A stretch of 64,000 bases of DNA from Labilithrix luteola (GCF_001263205.1 NZ_CP012333.1:11017501-11081500), one strand, 5' to 3'; positions 43,140 to 53,009 are shown, numbered from the stretch's first letter. Numbers and translations are program-made. Notes: generated by a model not told the origin, from the sequence alone.

Positions 43140-44508
43140 CTACTTCTTCGAAGCGGACGGCTTGGCGCTCGGAGGGGCTCCCTCGTACGGATTGGGAGGG
43201 GGCGCCACCGTCTTCGACGACGGCACCGACGTCGTCGCGCGAGGCGAGGGCTTCGCTTTGACGGCAGGTGCCGCCGGCTCTGCACCGAGCTCGATGGCAA
43301 CGGAGTCCGCCGGCGCGGCGGGCGCGACGAGCGGAACGTTCGCGAGCGCCGTCACGGCGGACGTCAGCGCGGGCGCCGGGGGAAAGCCAGGAGGCAGGCT
43401 CGATGTCGTGGTGCGGAGGGAAGGCGGATCGTCGGACGTGCCCGCGATGACGAGCGCCGCGGTGCCGAAGACCACGCAGACACCGAGCAGCACCATGCAG
43501 ACCCGCAGCGCGAGACTGGGCTTCGAGGCAAGCTCCCCGACCGCGAGGCGGGTCGGCGCGCGCCGGCGCACGTCGAGCTCCTCGGGCGAGTAGACCTGAT
43601 ACGAGAGCGGCGGCGGACCGGCGGGCGTTGACTCGACGGGGTGAACGGCACCCCAAGGTCGCGACTCGTCGGCGGGGTGCCGCGAGGGGCGAGAAGCGTA
43701 GGTGACGGCGGCGCGAAGGCCTTGGGCGTCGACGGAGGGGGCGGCTCCTCGATGACGACGGACGGACCGATGACGACGGGGGAGGCGGGGCCGCAACGAC
43801 GACGCGCTCCGTGTCCGTGTTCTCGAGCGTGCTCTTCGCGGCCGCTTGTGCGACAGCCGCTGCGCGCCGCGACTCGGTGACCGAAGGAAGCGTCGTCGAG
43901 GTCGTGCTCGTCTCGGCCGGACGAGGCGATGCGGGACCCCGCGTTGGTACGCGGGCTGGCGCGGCCGATGGCGACCGCGGCGACGGTGCTGGCGACGGTG
44001 AGAACACCGGCGGTGGGGAAATCTTCGTGAAGGCGTCGGTCTCGCCGGTATCCTCCGGCCCCGGCATGCGCCTCGGCACATTCAAGACGGTGGGCGTCGG
44101 CACCACGAGCTGTGCGGCAGCAGGCGCGGGCTTCGCGGGCGCGGGCTTCGCCGGGGCGGGTGCAGGCGCGGGCTTCGCGGCTGGCGCAAGCTTCGCGGCG
44201 GCCGCAGGCTTCGCGGCTGGCGCAGGCTTCGCGGCGATCGCGCCTGGCCCAGACTTCGCGGCGATCGCGGCTGGCCCAGGCTTGGCTGCGACGACGGGAG
44301 CCGCCACCGGGGCCGCCGGAGCAGCGGGCACGGGAGCGGCAGGAGCCGCGGAAGCCCCCGGCTTGGGGATCCGAGGGGGAGCGCCGGTCAGCCTCGGCCT
44401 CGGAGGAATCGTCGGACTCGCGTTCTCGGCCGGTTTCGTGCCGGTCGAGCCGAGGGGCGGCGCCGCGGGCGCCTTGGTTCCATCCGACTTGCCAGTGTTG
44501 CCAGACAT
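43140..44508 (-). pseudogene. Pro/Ala-rich single-pass membrane protein, two frameshifts (probably assembly error)
   Basis: The frame starting MSGNTGKSDG (44508) has a long Ala/Pro/Lys low-complexity region made of AAKPAPA-like units and reads to ERVVVAAPPP. It then continues in a second frame (VVIGPSVVIEEPPPPSTPKAF) and a third (VESTPAGPPPLSYQVYSPEEL, then a transmembrane helix VCMVLLGVCVVFGTAALVIAG and a tail ending KPSASKK). Both switches fall in coding-strand C-runs (plus-strand G-runs 43778-43782 and 43638-43641). One added base at each gives an unbroken 456-residue protein. The function is unrecognised. It has the look of the disordered membrane proteins beside myxobacterial signalling genes. 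Confidence 0.65.
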
Positions 44509-44820
44509 CGAGACTCGAACGCGTGGTGAGCAGGAATCGCACCATGCTCGATTCCAGGTTTACTGAAGCGTACCTGTCCCATCGTAACCCGATGCGGGCG
44601 GTAGGCGATCCAACGGAGATCTGAGTCGAAGAAGGTTGTCGCCGGAGGGCCTGACTGCAAAGAGGAAAACAGTCGCGTGGGGCCCGTCGCGGCGCGAAAC
44701 GGATCGCCGACGATCCAGGTCGAAGGCGCATGCTTTGACCACCCAAAGTCGCCTAGAGTGAGGGTGGCCGTGGGCTTTTTCCGAAATCCGACCCGCGGTT
44801 GAACGGTCAGGTCAGGGTTC
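44509..44820. other. Divergent intergenic region
   Basis: About 310 bases between the minus-strand membrane protein and the plus-strand TetR gene. No inverted repeat or gene stood out. Confidence 0.5.
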
Positions 44821-45411
44821 GTGGACAAAGCCGAACGACGCCAGCAGATTCTTCTCAACGCACGCGACGTCTTCGCCAAGCGTGGCTACCACGCGGCAAA
44901 AATCGACGACATCGTAGCCGCTGCTGGGGTGGCTCGTGGCACCTTCTACCTCTACTTCGAAGACAAGCGCGCGATCTTCGAAGAGATCGTCGACCGAACG
45001 TTCACTCGGATTGGTATGGCTGTGCTTCGGGTCGAAACGGAGGACCCTTCACGGAGCGTCGCGGCCCAGATCAAGGAGAACATCCGGCGAATCGTGGGGG
45101 CGCTCATCGAAGATCCGGCAACCACGAAGATCCTCCTCTCGGACGCGGTTGGCCTCGACCCCGCGTTCGATCGCAAGCTCCTCTCCTTCTACGAGGAGAT
45201 CGGCAAGCTCCTCGAGGCGTCGCTCATCGACGGTCAGTCCATGGGCATCGTTGCGCAGGGCGACGCGCACATGTTCGCCATCATGACGCTCGGCGCGCTC
45301 AAGGAGATCATGTACCACGTGGTCATGCGCGGCCTCGAGTACCCTCAGGAGCGCATCGTCGAAGAGATCTTCTCGTTCCTCAGCGCCGGCTATCTGCGCA
45401 TCCAGCCCTAG
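44821..45411 (+). CDS. TetR/AcrR family transcriptional regulator
   Basis: A 196-residue regulator. The N-terminal HTH is classic: RRQQILLNARDVFAKRGYHAAKIDDIVAAAGVARGTFYLYFEDKRAIFEEIV. The C-terminal domain (about 60-196) is helical and typical of ligand-binding TetR proteins (RRIVGALIEDPATTKILLSD, TLGALKEIMYHVV). The start is GTG at 44821, directly before MDKAERRQQ-type residues, the usual N-terminus of the family. It has no obvious divergent target; the nearest downstream gene is the beta-helix lipoprotein. Confidence 0.88.
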   Translation: MDKAERRQQILLNARDVFAKRGYHAAKIDDIVAAAGVARGTFYLYFEDKRAIFEEIVDRTFTRIGMAVLRVETEDPSRSVAAQIKENIRRIVGALIEDPATTKILLSDAVGLDPAFDRKLLSFYEEIGKLLEASLIDGQSMGIVAQGDAHMFAIMTLGALKEIMYHVVMRGLEYPQERIVEEIFSFLSAGYLRIQP

Positions 45412-45525
45412 ACTCGCCTGGCGACGGGGCGATGGGATGGAATCGTGAGCCGGTTCGGGCGTGGCACGGCCTCTGACACGCGCGGCGCTCATGGCGTGCC
45501 GGCGTGGGTCACTCGTTCGGGAGGC

Positions 45526-46737
45526 ATGATGATCGAATCGAGAACTCGTGTTTGGTCGAGCGTGACTGCGTGCACCTTCGCGCTCCTCACCTACCTCGCA
45601 GGTTGTTCGGACGATAGCTCGAGCGGCGCATCGGGCAGTGGAGACAGCCGTACGTCTTCGAACGGCGGCGGTGCGAGCGGCTCGGGCGGCGCGAGCGGGG
45701 GCTCCGGTTCGACCTCCGGCTCGGGCACCGTGCCCGTCCCCGACACACTGAAGAATCCGACCGATGGCCCGCCTGCCGGGAATCCGAATCCCGAATCAAC
45801 CTGCAGTGTGCCGACCGAAGCGGGGCTGGCCGATGTCTCGAGTCCCCGCACCGTCGTTGGAACGGGCACCCCAGAGAGCTGCACGAGCAAAGCGTTCGTC
45901 GACGCCGTCGCCAAGGGCGGGGTCATCACGTTCTCCTGCGGCCCCAATCCGGTGACCATCACGCTCGACGACACGGCGAAGATCGTCAACAGCACGGGGC
46001 CGGAGATCGTCATCGATGGCGGGGGTCTCGTCACGCTGAGCGGAGGCAGTACGCGCCGCATCCTCTACATGAACACGTGCGACGAAGCACAGGGCTGGAC
46101 GACATCGCATTGCGATAACCAGGATCACCCGCGGCTCACCGTGCAAAACCTCACGTTCGTCGACGGCCATTCGAAGAACGAGACGGAGTACGACGGCGGC
46201 GGCGCGATCTGGGTGAGAGGTGGCCGCTTCCGGGTCGTCAACTCACGCTTCTTCCACAATGCGTGCGCGGATACCGGCCCGGACGTCGGAGGCGGAGCCA
46301 TTCGCGTGTTCAGCCAATACGACAATCTGCCGGTGTACGTGGTCAATTCCACGTTCGGCGGCAAGGACGGCTACGGCAACACCGGCTCGGGCGGCGGCGG
46401 TATCAGCAGCATCGGAGTATCCTGGACCATCATCAACAGCCTCTTTTCCTACAATCACGCCGTGGGCCACGAGACCGACGGCGGCGGTAGCGGAGGCGCC
46501 ATCTACAACGATGGGAACAAGATGACGCTGTCCATCTGCGGTACACGTATCGAGCACAACGAGGCAAACGCCTTCGGCAGCGCCATCTTCTTCGTGAGCA
46601 ATGACCATACCGGCGACGTCAAAATCGACCGTTCGAACATCACGAACAACATCGGCGGCTCCTGGTACCCGACCTATCCGCAGATCTCGAATCACGACGA
46701 CACGCCCATCGCCGTGACGAACTCGACCATCCAGTAA
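45526..46737 (+). CDS. Lipoprotein with right-handed beta-helix domain
   Basis: About 403 residues from the ATG at 45526, chosen because GGAGG lies just upstream and a proper lipoprotein signal follows (TFALLTYLAGC). A Gly/Ser-rich linker (about 25-75) leads into a parallel beta-helix with repeated turns such as VVNSRFFHNACAD, VVNSTFGGKDG, IINSLFSYNHA and IDRSNITNNIG. These NSxFxxN-type coils are typical of the pectate-lyase-like and polymorphic outer-membrane protein superfamily in surface proteins of deltaproteobacteria. Substrate or partner cannot be assigned. Confidence 0.75.
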   Translation: MMIESRTRVWSSVTACTFALLTYLAGCSDDSSSGASGSGDSRTSSNGGGASGSGGASGGSGSTSGSGTVPVPDTLKNPTDGPPAGNPNPESTCSVPTEAGLADVSSPRTVVGTGTPESCTSKAFVDAVAKGGVITFSCGPNPVTITLDDTAKIVNSTGPEIVIDGGGLVTLSGGSTRRILYMNTCDEAQGWTTSHCDNQDHPRLTVQNLTFVDGHSKNETEYDGGGAIWVRGGRFRVVNSRFFHNACADTGPDVGGGAIRVFSQYDNLPVYVVNSTFGGKDGYGNTGSGGGGISSIGVSWTIINSLFSYNHAVGHETDGGGSGGAIYNDGNKMTLSICGTRIEHNEANAFGSAIFFVSNDHTGDVKIDRSNITNNIGGSWYPTYPQISNHDDTPIAVTNSTIQ

Positions 46738-46778
46738 CGCGGCAGACGAGCGCAAACGAGAGCAGACCAGCACGACGA

Positions 46779-46807
46779 AAGGCGGCCGCCATCGAGCGAG
46801 CCGCCTT
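46779..46807. terminator. Bidirectional terminator between convergent genes
   Basis: AAGGCGGC (46779-46786) pairs with GCCGCCTT (46800-46807) around a 13-nt loop. It lies between the plus-strand stop at 46737 and the minus-strand stop at 46846. Confidence 0.65.
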
Positions 46808-46845
46808 CGCCGTATTTCGAGGACGTGCCTCGTCCGCCCTCGCGC

Positions 46846-48294
46846 TTACCGAAGGTTCGAGAGTGGCCCTTTGCAAACGGCTGGATTGCCGAACGAGGTG
46901 ATGTTCACGCCCATCGCATTGGCGAGGGAGACGTAGAGGTCGTTGTGAGCCGTCCCCTTCGCATATTGGAGAAAACGGCCGGTACGGAAATAGCCATTGG
47001 CGCTCCCGGCGAGAATCCAGGGAAGGTCGTCCGTCTCGTGGTAGCCATTGGCAATCTGCCCGCAATAGACGACCACCGTCGAGTCGAGCAGCGTGCCGCC
47101 GTCGCCGCGCGGGACGGCTTTCAGATACGAGAGCAGGTCTGCGAACATGTTGGCCTGCGCAATGTCGAGTTGCTTGATGAGCTCCTGCGCTGCTGGCACG
47201 CTCCAGAGGGCGCCGTATCCGCCATATTGGTCTTTCCCCGAGCACTTGTGCGCGAGGTCGTGCGTATCGGTATGCGATAGGCCATTCCCGTAATCGGCGG
47301 CCTGATAGCCGAAGACGTGATCGATGCTTCCGTAGCCGGGCAAGTGGAGGACCTGGACGCGCGTGAGGTCGCACGCCAGCGCCGCGACCGCGAGGCGTGC
47401 TTGCACGTCCCATCCGAGCTTCACCCATGCCCCGCGCTCCGTCTGGGAGGCATTGCTGACGGGAGAATGGTCGAACGTCGTGACGTCGGCTTGCAGAGCG
47501 GCGTTCGGCGGCTGGCAGGCAGCGCTCACGCCGAGCTGCATCTGCGCGCGGAGATCGCGAATCGTCTGCGCGTGCTGCTCGAGCTTCAGCTTGTCGGCCT
47601 TCGAGAGGCGCGCCTTGATGTTGCCGTATTCGCCGAGTGCGAGGTCGAGCGACGCCTGCTGTCGCGCAATTCTGGCCGCAATGGCCGCTTTCTCCGCGTC
47701 CGACTGCTGGCCAAGATCCGTTGGGAACTTCCCGAGCACGCCCTTGGCGTCGTAGAGGCGGTCGTTGACCTGCCCTGCAGCGATGTACGAAGCTCCCCCC
47801 TCCCCATCGGGCGCATTCGTAAAATCGAGATCCCACGACGGATATCGAGTGACCGGCGCAGGCGCATTGATGGCTTTCGCGATCGTCTGATCGATCGATG
47901 GTCCGCCCGCGAGCGAGCTCGTCAAGCGAGAGGCGGCCGTGAGCGCGTGCGTTCCACCTCGGATGTGTGCGTTGTCCGCGTCGGTCGGGTCCGCACCTTG
48001 ACTCGCCATCGAGATGCCGCGCGTGAGGACGAGATCGTTCTTGAAGGGTCGCAGCGCGTCGTGGATGGGGCCGAGCTCGAACGAAGTCTCGGTCGGCGCG
48101 GGGTTTCCCACCGTCGCGATCGGGTTGTAGAACTCGCGAACGGTTCCCATGTTGTAAACGAAGACGATGCGCGTCGGGAACGTGGGGTCCGCGGCGCGAG
48201 CCTTCTTCGCGAAGAGGCTCGGCAGCATGGCGCTCGTGGCGCCGGCGGCTGCGAGCTGCAGGAGGAGGCGTCGCGAGAGTCCGTGGATCTTCAT
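46846..48294 (-). CDS. DUF1552 family Tat-exported protein
   Basis: A 482-residue protein with a Tat-type signal (SRRLLLQLAAAGATSAMLPSLF, twin Arg at 8-9). The body matches DUF1552 proteins of Planctomycetes and Myxococcota: FPTRIVFVYNMGTVREFYNP, GADPTDADNAHIRGGTHALTA, GGPSIDQTIAKAI, TLLDSTVVVYCGQIANGYHETDDLPWILAG. The last motif recalls sulfatase/DUF1501-like hydrolases. The biochemical role is not established. It overlaps the upstream DUF1592 gene by 4 nt (ATGA); the two families are usually encoded together. Confidence 0.88.
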   Translation of the reverse strand: MKIHGLSRRLLLQLAAAGATSAMLPSLFAKKARAADPTFPTRIVFVYNMGTVREFYNPIATVGNPAPTETSFELGPIHDALRPFKNDLVLTRGISMASQGADPTDADNAHIRGGTHALTAASRLTSSLAGGPSIDQTIAKAINAPAPVTRYPSWDLDFTNAPDGEGGASYIAAGQVNDRLYDAKGVLGKFPTDLGQQSDAEKAAIAARIARQQASLDLALGEYGNIKARLSKADKLKLEQHAQTIRDLRAQMQLGVSAACQPPNAALQADVTTFDHSPVSNASQTERGAWVKLGWDVQARLAVAALACDLTRVQVLHLPGYGSIDHVFGYQAADYGNGLSHTDTHDLAHKCSGKDQYGGYGALWSVPAAQELIKQLDIAQANMFADLLSYLKAVPRGDGGTLLDSTVVVYCGQIANGYHETDDLPWILAGSANGYFRTGRFLQYAKGTAHNDLYVSLANAMGVNITSFGNPAVCKGPLSNLR

Positions 48295-49931
48295 GGGGTC
48301 ACCGTCCTGAATCGAAACGCCGAGCTCTTCACGATCGAGAGCAGAAGGTTGCGAAACGCGGGTGTCGGCCCGAGGTCCGCTTGCAGCGGCTTCACGAGAT
48401 CCTCGGTTGCCGCCGAGGCATCGATCCCGAGCGCGTACTGCATCCAGTTCCTGGTGATGCAGAACGAGGAGCGCTGGCTGTTGGCGATCTTCACACTGAG
48501 CTCGCCCACGCCGACGAACGCGCCATCGGCGTCGCCCGTGCCGATGAGCATGCCCGTCGCGTCGACAGGCTTGCCGCCCTCGCTATCACGCCATTTGCCG
48601 ACGGCATCGAAGTGCTCGAACCCGAAGCCCACGCCGTCGATCAGCTTGTGGCAGCCGGCGCAGCTGCCTTGCTCGTGGTGCGCCTGGAACCGCTCGCGCG
48701 TCGTGGTGGTCTCGACGTTCGTCGCGGCGGGCGGTGTGTTCTTGACGTCGGGTGGCGGCGGTGGCGGCGGTGAACACAGGAGCCGGTCGAGAACGAAGAC
48801 ACCGCGAAGGACCGGCGACTCCATCGTCTCGTGTCCGAAGGCCGAGAGCAGGCCCACCTGCGTGAGCAGCCCGGACCGCTGCGAAGAAGGCACGGTCGTC
48901 ATCGTCAATGCGGAGCCGCCCCCGGCGTTCAAACCGTAATAGGGCGCGAGCAGATCGTTGACGAACGCATGGCTGTCGGTGAAGAGCGCCGCGAAGTTCC
49001 CCTCTTCCCAGAAGACGTGATCGGTAAAGCGAACCGTCGCTTCGCGCATCGTCGCCGCGGTCGTGTCGGACCACGTCGGGAAGAGCGTGGTGTCCTTCTT
49101 GATTTTCTCGAGCAGGTTGAAGCGCAGCCACTGGTACTGCATGTGAGCGACCGACTCGTGGGCGCGGGGATCGTCGAGGATGCGCCGCGCCTGGGCATCG
49201 AGCTCGTCGGGGTCGAGAATCCGATCGTCGTCACCGACCGCGCGGAGCGTGGCGTCGGGAATGCTCGCCCAGAAGAGCGTGGCCAGGCGCGTGGCGAGCT
49301 CGTTGCCGGTGAGTCGCGCGACGTTGGGATTGTCCTCGACCGGTGTTCCCTCTTCGATCTGATAGAGAAACGCGGGCGCTTGAAGGATGCCTTCGATGAC
49401 CGCGCCAATGGATGTCGGAACATCGTTCGCGGCGCGAAGCGATTGCCAGGCCGTGCCGAGCCGCGCTCGCTCGTCGTCCTGAAGGGGATGACGGTAGGCA
49501 CGTGACGAGAGATCCGTCAGGTAAGTGGTCGCACACGCGTCGTCGACGGCGCTTGCGGAGCACGGCAAGACCGCTGCGAGCTTCGCCACGACCGCATTGG
49601 CGATGGCCTGGCCGTTCGCCTGATAAGCCTGAATCAGCGTCGCAGTCGGCGCCTGCGCGACCGCGTTGTTGTCGTAAACGACCGACGTTGGCGCCGATGG
49701 CAAGGTCAGCGCCGGAATCGTGATGCCCGGAAACAGGTCGCGAACGCTGTTCGTATACGCCAAGCTCGTGACCCGCACCACTTGCGGCGTGACGACAATC
49801 TGACCATTCACCGTGGGTGCACGGGTGGACCCAGGACCAGAGCTCCCGCTGGAGCCATCGTCCCCGCCGCCGATGATGCCGGTACACGCCGCGGCGAAGA
49901 GCGGAAGGACGAGGATGGGAACCGATCGCAT
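48291..49931 (-). CDS. DUF1587/1592/1588/1585 lipoprotein with CxxCH heme motif
   Basis: About 546 residues from ATG 49931 (a TTG at 49967 is in frame). The signal ends in a lipobox (VLPLFAAAC). The domain series known from planctomycete cytochrome-like proteins can be followed: DUF1587 (VTSLAYTNSVRDLF), DUF1595 (YLTDLSSRAYRHPLQDDE), DUF1592 (LTGNELATRLATLFWASIPD), DUF1588 (ESPVLRGVFVLDRLLC...GCHKLIDGVGFGFEHFD) and DUF1585 near the end. SCAGCH is a c-type heme attachment motif. It probably forms an envelope redox or hydrolytic pair with the DUF1552 protein encoded next; the substrate is unknown. Confidence 0.88.
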   Translation of the reverse strand: MRSVPILVLPLFAAACTGIIGGGDDGSSGSSGPGSTRAPTVNGQIVVTPQVVRVTSLAYTNSVRDLFPGITIPALTLPSAPTSVVYDNNAVAQAPTATLIQAYQANGQAIANAVVAKLAAVLPCSASAVDDACATTYLTDLSSRAYRHPLQDDERARLGTAWQSLRAANDVPTSIGAVIEGILQAPAFLYQIEEGTPVEDNPNVARLTGNELATRLATLFWASIPDATLRAVGDDDRILDPDELDAQARRILDDPRAHESVAHMQYQWLRFNLLEKIKKDTTLFPTWSDTTAATMREATVRFTDHVFWEEGNFAALFTDSHAFVNDLLAPYYGLNAGGGSALTMTTVPSSQRSGLLTQVGLLSAFGHETMESPVLRGVFVLDRLLCSPPPPPPPDVKNTPPAATNVETTTTRERFQAHHEQGSCAGCHKLIDGVGFGFEHFDAVGKWRDSEGGKPVDATGMLIGTGDADGAFVGVGELSVKIANSQRSSFCITRNWMQYALGIDASAATEDLVKPLQADLGPTPAFRNLLLSIVKSSAFRFRTVTP

Positions 49932-49980
49932 GCCCCTCAGAGGCGTGCCGGCTCGAAATCGGCTCAACGATCGAGCAGGA

Positions 49981-51134
49981 CTAAGGCGTCACGACGCCGT
50001 ATTCGTAGGTTCGCCATTCGGGGAGCGACGTCGCCTCCTGCCAAAGGTCCAGGGTTCCATCGCTCTTCGTCTTCGTGAAATAGACGCTGGAGAGCGCCTT
50101 TCCGTCGGCGTCGCCCAATCCTCCGAGAACGTAGATGAATCCGTCGTGGGCAAGGGCTCGGTATTGATACCGAGGCACGGGGAATGGCTCGACCTGCTGC
50201 CAGGCTCCGAGAGCCCCGTCAGTCCCCACGTCGGCGACGTAGACGAGATTGGAACCAGAGGATGTGTCGCTCGACGTTCCGACCAGATACAGGCGCTGGC
50301 CGACGGTCACGACCTGGGGGATCGCGTTGGATGCCCCAACCGGTGTCGCGGCGATCGCTTTCCACGCCTCGAGCGTGCCGTTCGCGCCGATTTTCGCGGT
50401 CATGGCGCGTGTGCCGGGACCGAACCAGAAGGCGTGGTCACCGACGATGGCCTGGGAGCCATACCAGGTGAGGGTGCCGCTCGTGAGCCCGTCTTGAGGC
50501 ACCCATGCCCCGATCCGTGACGATTGGATCGTCGCGATGTTCACGGCGTCGGTCGAGGGCGAGAAGACATAAAGACGTTGATTGGTTCGACACGCCACGC
50601 TGTCGAAGACTCCGAAACTCAACGTGGGCAGCGTTTGGAACGACGTCGTCCCCGCATCCGCGAGCACACGAACCGAGAATGCAGTGGTGCTCCGCTCGAC
50701 ACCGTTCACCCCGGCTCCCCCGAGGACGTACAGCGAATCACCAAGCGCGGTCACGACATGACGTTTGCGAGGTTCGGGGAGGTCCGTCGTGCCAACCCAT
50801 GCGCCGAGGGATCCGTCGTCGTTGATCTTGGTGATGAGCACGCGTGAGGTGGCTTCGCCCTGCGGTTCCGTGGGCCCTCCGACGGCGAGCAGGAAAGAGA
50901 GCCCCCATCCGAAGGCGCTGGCGCATCTCCATCGCTATCCGCATCGACATCGCCCGTACCGCCCTCGGTGTGCGCCTCGCCGGAGCCGGCCTCCGAGGGC
51001 GTAGAAAGAGGGGAGTCTGTCCCGGTGCTCAGCCCGTCGGTCGACGTCAGCAGCGTGCAGCCCCCTCCCACCGCCAAGGACAAAGCCAGCGCCAGCGCCA
51101 GCGCCCCGAGCGGCCACGTACCGCAAAAATGCAT
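49981..51134 (-). pseudogene. Kelch-like beta-propeller lipoprotein, one frameshift (probably assembly error)
   Basis: The N-terminal frame (MHFCGTWPLGALALALAL..VGGGC) is a lipoprotein signal with an Asp/Gly/Glu-rich linker ending SDGDAPAPSDGG. The rest lies in another frame: FLLAVGGPTEPQG, DSLYVLGGAGVNGVERS, GDHAFWFGPGTRAM, QRLYLVGTSSDT and GFIYVLGGLGDADGK, with kelch-type repeats including DGSLGAW- and DGALGAW-like units. The switch falls at the C-run 50902-50906; one extra base joins the frames into 384 residues. It probably binds something at the cell surface. It is divergent from the ECF sigma factor gene. Confidence 0.75.
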
Positions 51135-51333
51135 CGATCGTCGCCCTTCTCGACTGCAGACGCAGTCGCCCACCGTTTGTCCGAGGCTGGCGCGAGACCA
51201 AATCGGCTCAAGAAAAATCTCGATTGCCACGAATTCGGCCGAACGGGTGATAGGACAGAATGAGCGGTCATTTCCTCCGATCGAATTTTTCTGACCCGGC
51301 GGGCCCCGATGAGGGCCTCTCCCTCCCAGAATC

Positions 51334-51873
51334 GTGACGCACGCGCTGGAGCAGATGGTCGTGGAAGACGACGCCCTCGTGAGAGAGGCGCTCGCCGGCA
51401 ATGACCGTGCATTCTCCACGCTTTACCGACGGCATGCGCGGTATGTGGCAGGCATCGTCTACCGACTTCTGGGGAGCGACGCCGATCTCGACGACATCGT
51501 CCAAGAGGCGTTCCTCGACGCCTCGCGCGCACTCGACACGCTGAACGACGCGGCCGACTTCCGGCCGTGGATGGCACGCATCGTCGTCCGGCGCGTCTAC
51601 AAGAGGCTCGGCCGCCGGCGCCGCTTCCGCTGGCTCCTCGGCGCCGTGAGCGACGTGGCTCCCCGAGTCTCCAACCCTGCCGATCGTGAGGTGGTGACGG
51701 CACTTTACCGCGTGCTCGAGTCGCTCTCGCCGAGCCTCCGCATACCGTGGACGCTTCACGTGGTCGAAGGTCAGACACTTCCCGAAGTCGCAACGACGTG
51801 CGAGACGTCTCTCGCCACCGTGAAACGGCGAATCGCGGAAGCGTCGACCCTGATCGAACGGAGAATGGCATGA
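51334..51873 (+). CDS. ECF-family RNA polymerase sigma factor
   Basis: A 179-residue sigma-70 family protein with region 2 (ALAGNDRAFSTLYRRHARYVAGIVYRLLGSDADLDDIVQEAFLDASRAL) and region 4 (LESLSPSLRIPWTLHVVEGQTLPEVATTCETSLATVKRRIAEA). These are the two core regions of extracytoplasmic-function sigma factors. The GTG start at 51334 was kept; an ATG at 51355 is an alternative. The downstream FecR-like gene overlaps by 4 nt (ATGA), so the FecR-like protein probably controls this sigma factor. Likely targets are the following envelope genes (inference). Confidence 0.88.
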   Translation: MTHALEQMVVEDDALVREALAGNDRAFSTLYRRHARYVAGIVYRLLGSDADLDDIVQEAFLDASRALDTLNDAADFRPWMARIVVRRVYKRLGRRRRFRWLLGAVSDVAPRVSNPADREVVTALYRVLESLSPSLRIPWTLHVVEGQTLPEVATTCETSLATVKRRIAEASTLIERRMA

Positions 51874-52991
51874 ACCGGCACGACGTTTCGAAGCGCGTGC
51901 GCGACGCCGCTTCTACGATCGACGTTCCGTGGGACGACGTGCGTGAGCAGCGCGTGCTCAACGGCGTCTTGGCGCGCCGGCGGGAGGAAGCCGCCGAGCC
52001 GGCTCGAACCGGGCGCGAGGGTGCGCGCGGGCGGCTCGTGGTCCTCGCATCCGCAACCGCGCTTCTGACGGCTGCGGCGGCCGCCGTCGTGTTCTTCTTC
52101 GTTGCGCATCGTCCTCGCGTCGACGATGCCCGGACGGTTGCATCTGCATCTGCATCTGCATCTGCGTCTGGCAGCGCCGAGTCGAAGATGGCCCTCGCCG
52201 ATGGTTCGGAGGCCGTTCTCCATCCGGACGCCGCAATCGTCGTCGAAGAGCAAGAGCCACGACGGGTCCGAATCGCTCAGCAGCGCGGGCGCGTGCGCTA
52301 TTCGGTCAAGCCGAATCCCGCGCGCGAATTCTCGGTCAAGGCCGGAGACGCGACGGTCCGCGTGCGCGGCACGATCTTCACCGTCGTCCTTTCGGACGAC
52401 GCCCTCGAGGTCTCGGTCGAACGCGGCCGAATCGAAGTCGAGCGAGACGGAGCGCGCCGGGATGTGAGCGCGGGAGAATCCGTCCGATTGTCCTCGCCCC
52501 GAACGCCGGACGCGCCTGCGAACGCCGATGGAGCTCACACGCCTGGTGGGCACGATGCGCCAACCTCCAGCGCGGCGCCGCCGGCCGAACCGCAGGCACG
52601 ACCGCGCCAGGCCTCTGTTCTTTTGGGCGCCGCGGATCTGCTCGCCCAGGCCGACACGGCGCGCGCGGCGCAGAAGCCGGCGGAAGCCGCGAGCGCTCTC
52701 GAGGCTTTCGTGACCGCCTACCCGCACGACACACGCGTGCCAAGCGCGCTCTTCAGTCTCGGCCGCGTGGAACGCTCCCGCGGGCGGGAAGCCCAAGCGG
52801 CGCGGGCCTTCGAGCGATGTTTGCAGGCCGCACCGCGCGGGCCGCTCGCCGAAGATGCCCTCGCCGAGGCCGCAACGTCGTATGCGACCGCGGGAATGAC
52901 CGAGCGCGCGACGACCCAGGCACGCGCATACCTCGACCGCTATCCTACGGGCAGTCGAATCGCACAAATGAAGGCCATCCTCAATCCGTGA
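51870..52991 (+). CDS. FecR-like membrane protein with C-terminal helical repeats
   Basis: A 373-residue protein. The cytoplasmic N-terminus of about 55 residues is followed by a transmembrane helix (LVVLASATALLTAAAAAVVFFFVA), a Ser/Ala repeat (ASASASAS) and a FecR domain (MALADGSEAVLHPDAAIVV, VRIAQQRGRVRYSVKP, REFSVKAGDATVRVRGTIFTV). The C-terminal 120 residues form TPR-like helices (LLAQADTARAAQKPAEAASALEAFV, ALFSLGRVERSRGREAQAARAFERCL) as in YbgF/outer-membrane-lipoprotein-type proteins. FecR domains relay periplasmic signals to ECF sigma factors. The start overlaps the sigma factor stop. Upstream in-frame extension is only shadow reading. Confidence 0.82.
   Translation: MNRHDVSKRVRDAASTIDVPWDDVREQRVLNGVLARRREEAAEPARTGREGARGRLVVLASATALLTAAAAAVVFFFVAHRPRVDDARTVASASASASASGSAESKMALADGSEAVLHPDAAIVVEEQEPRRVRIAQQRGRVRYSVKPNPAREFSVKAGDATVRVRGTIFTVVLSDDALEVSVERGRIEVERDGARRDVSAGESVRLSSPRTPDAPANADGAHTPGGHDAPTSSAAPPAEPQARPRQASVLLGAADLLAQADTARAAQKPAEAASALEAFVTAYPHDTRVPSALFSLGRVERSRGREAQAARAFERCLQAAPRGPLAEDALAEAATSYATAGMTERATTQARAYLDRYPTGSRIAQMKAILNP
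52139..52170. repeat. Hexanucleotide tandem repeat in the FecR-like gene
   Basis: Four CATCTG units followed by CGTCTG encode the Ala-Ser linker after the transmembrane helix. The unit is a multiple of three, so length change would keep the frame. Confidence 0.7.
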
Positions 52992-53009
52992 AGTGTCCCT
53001 GAAGCGTCC

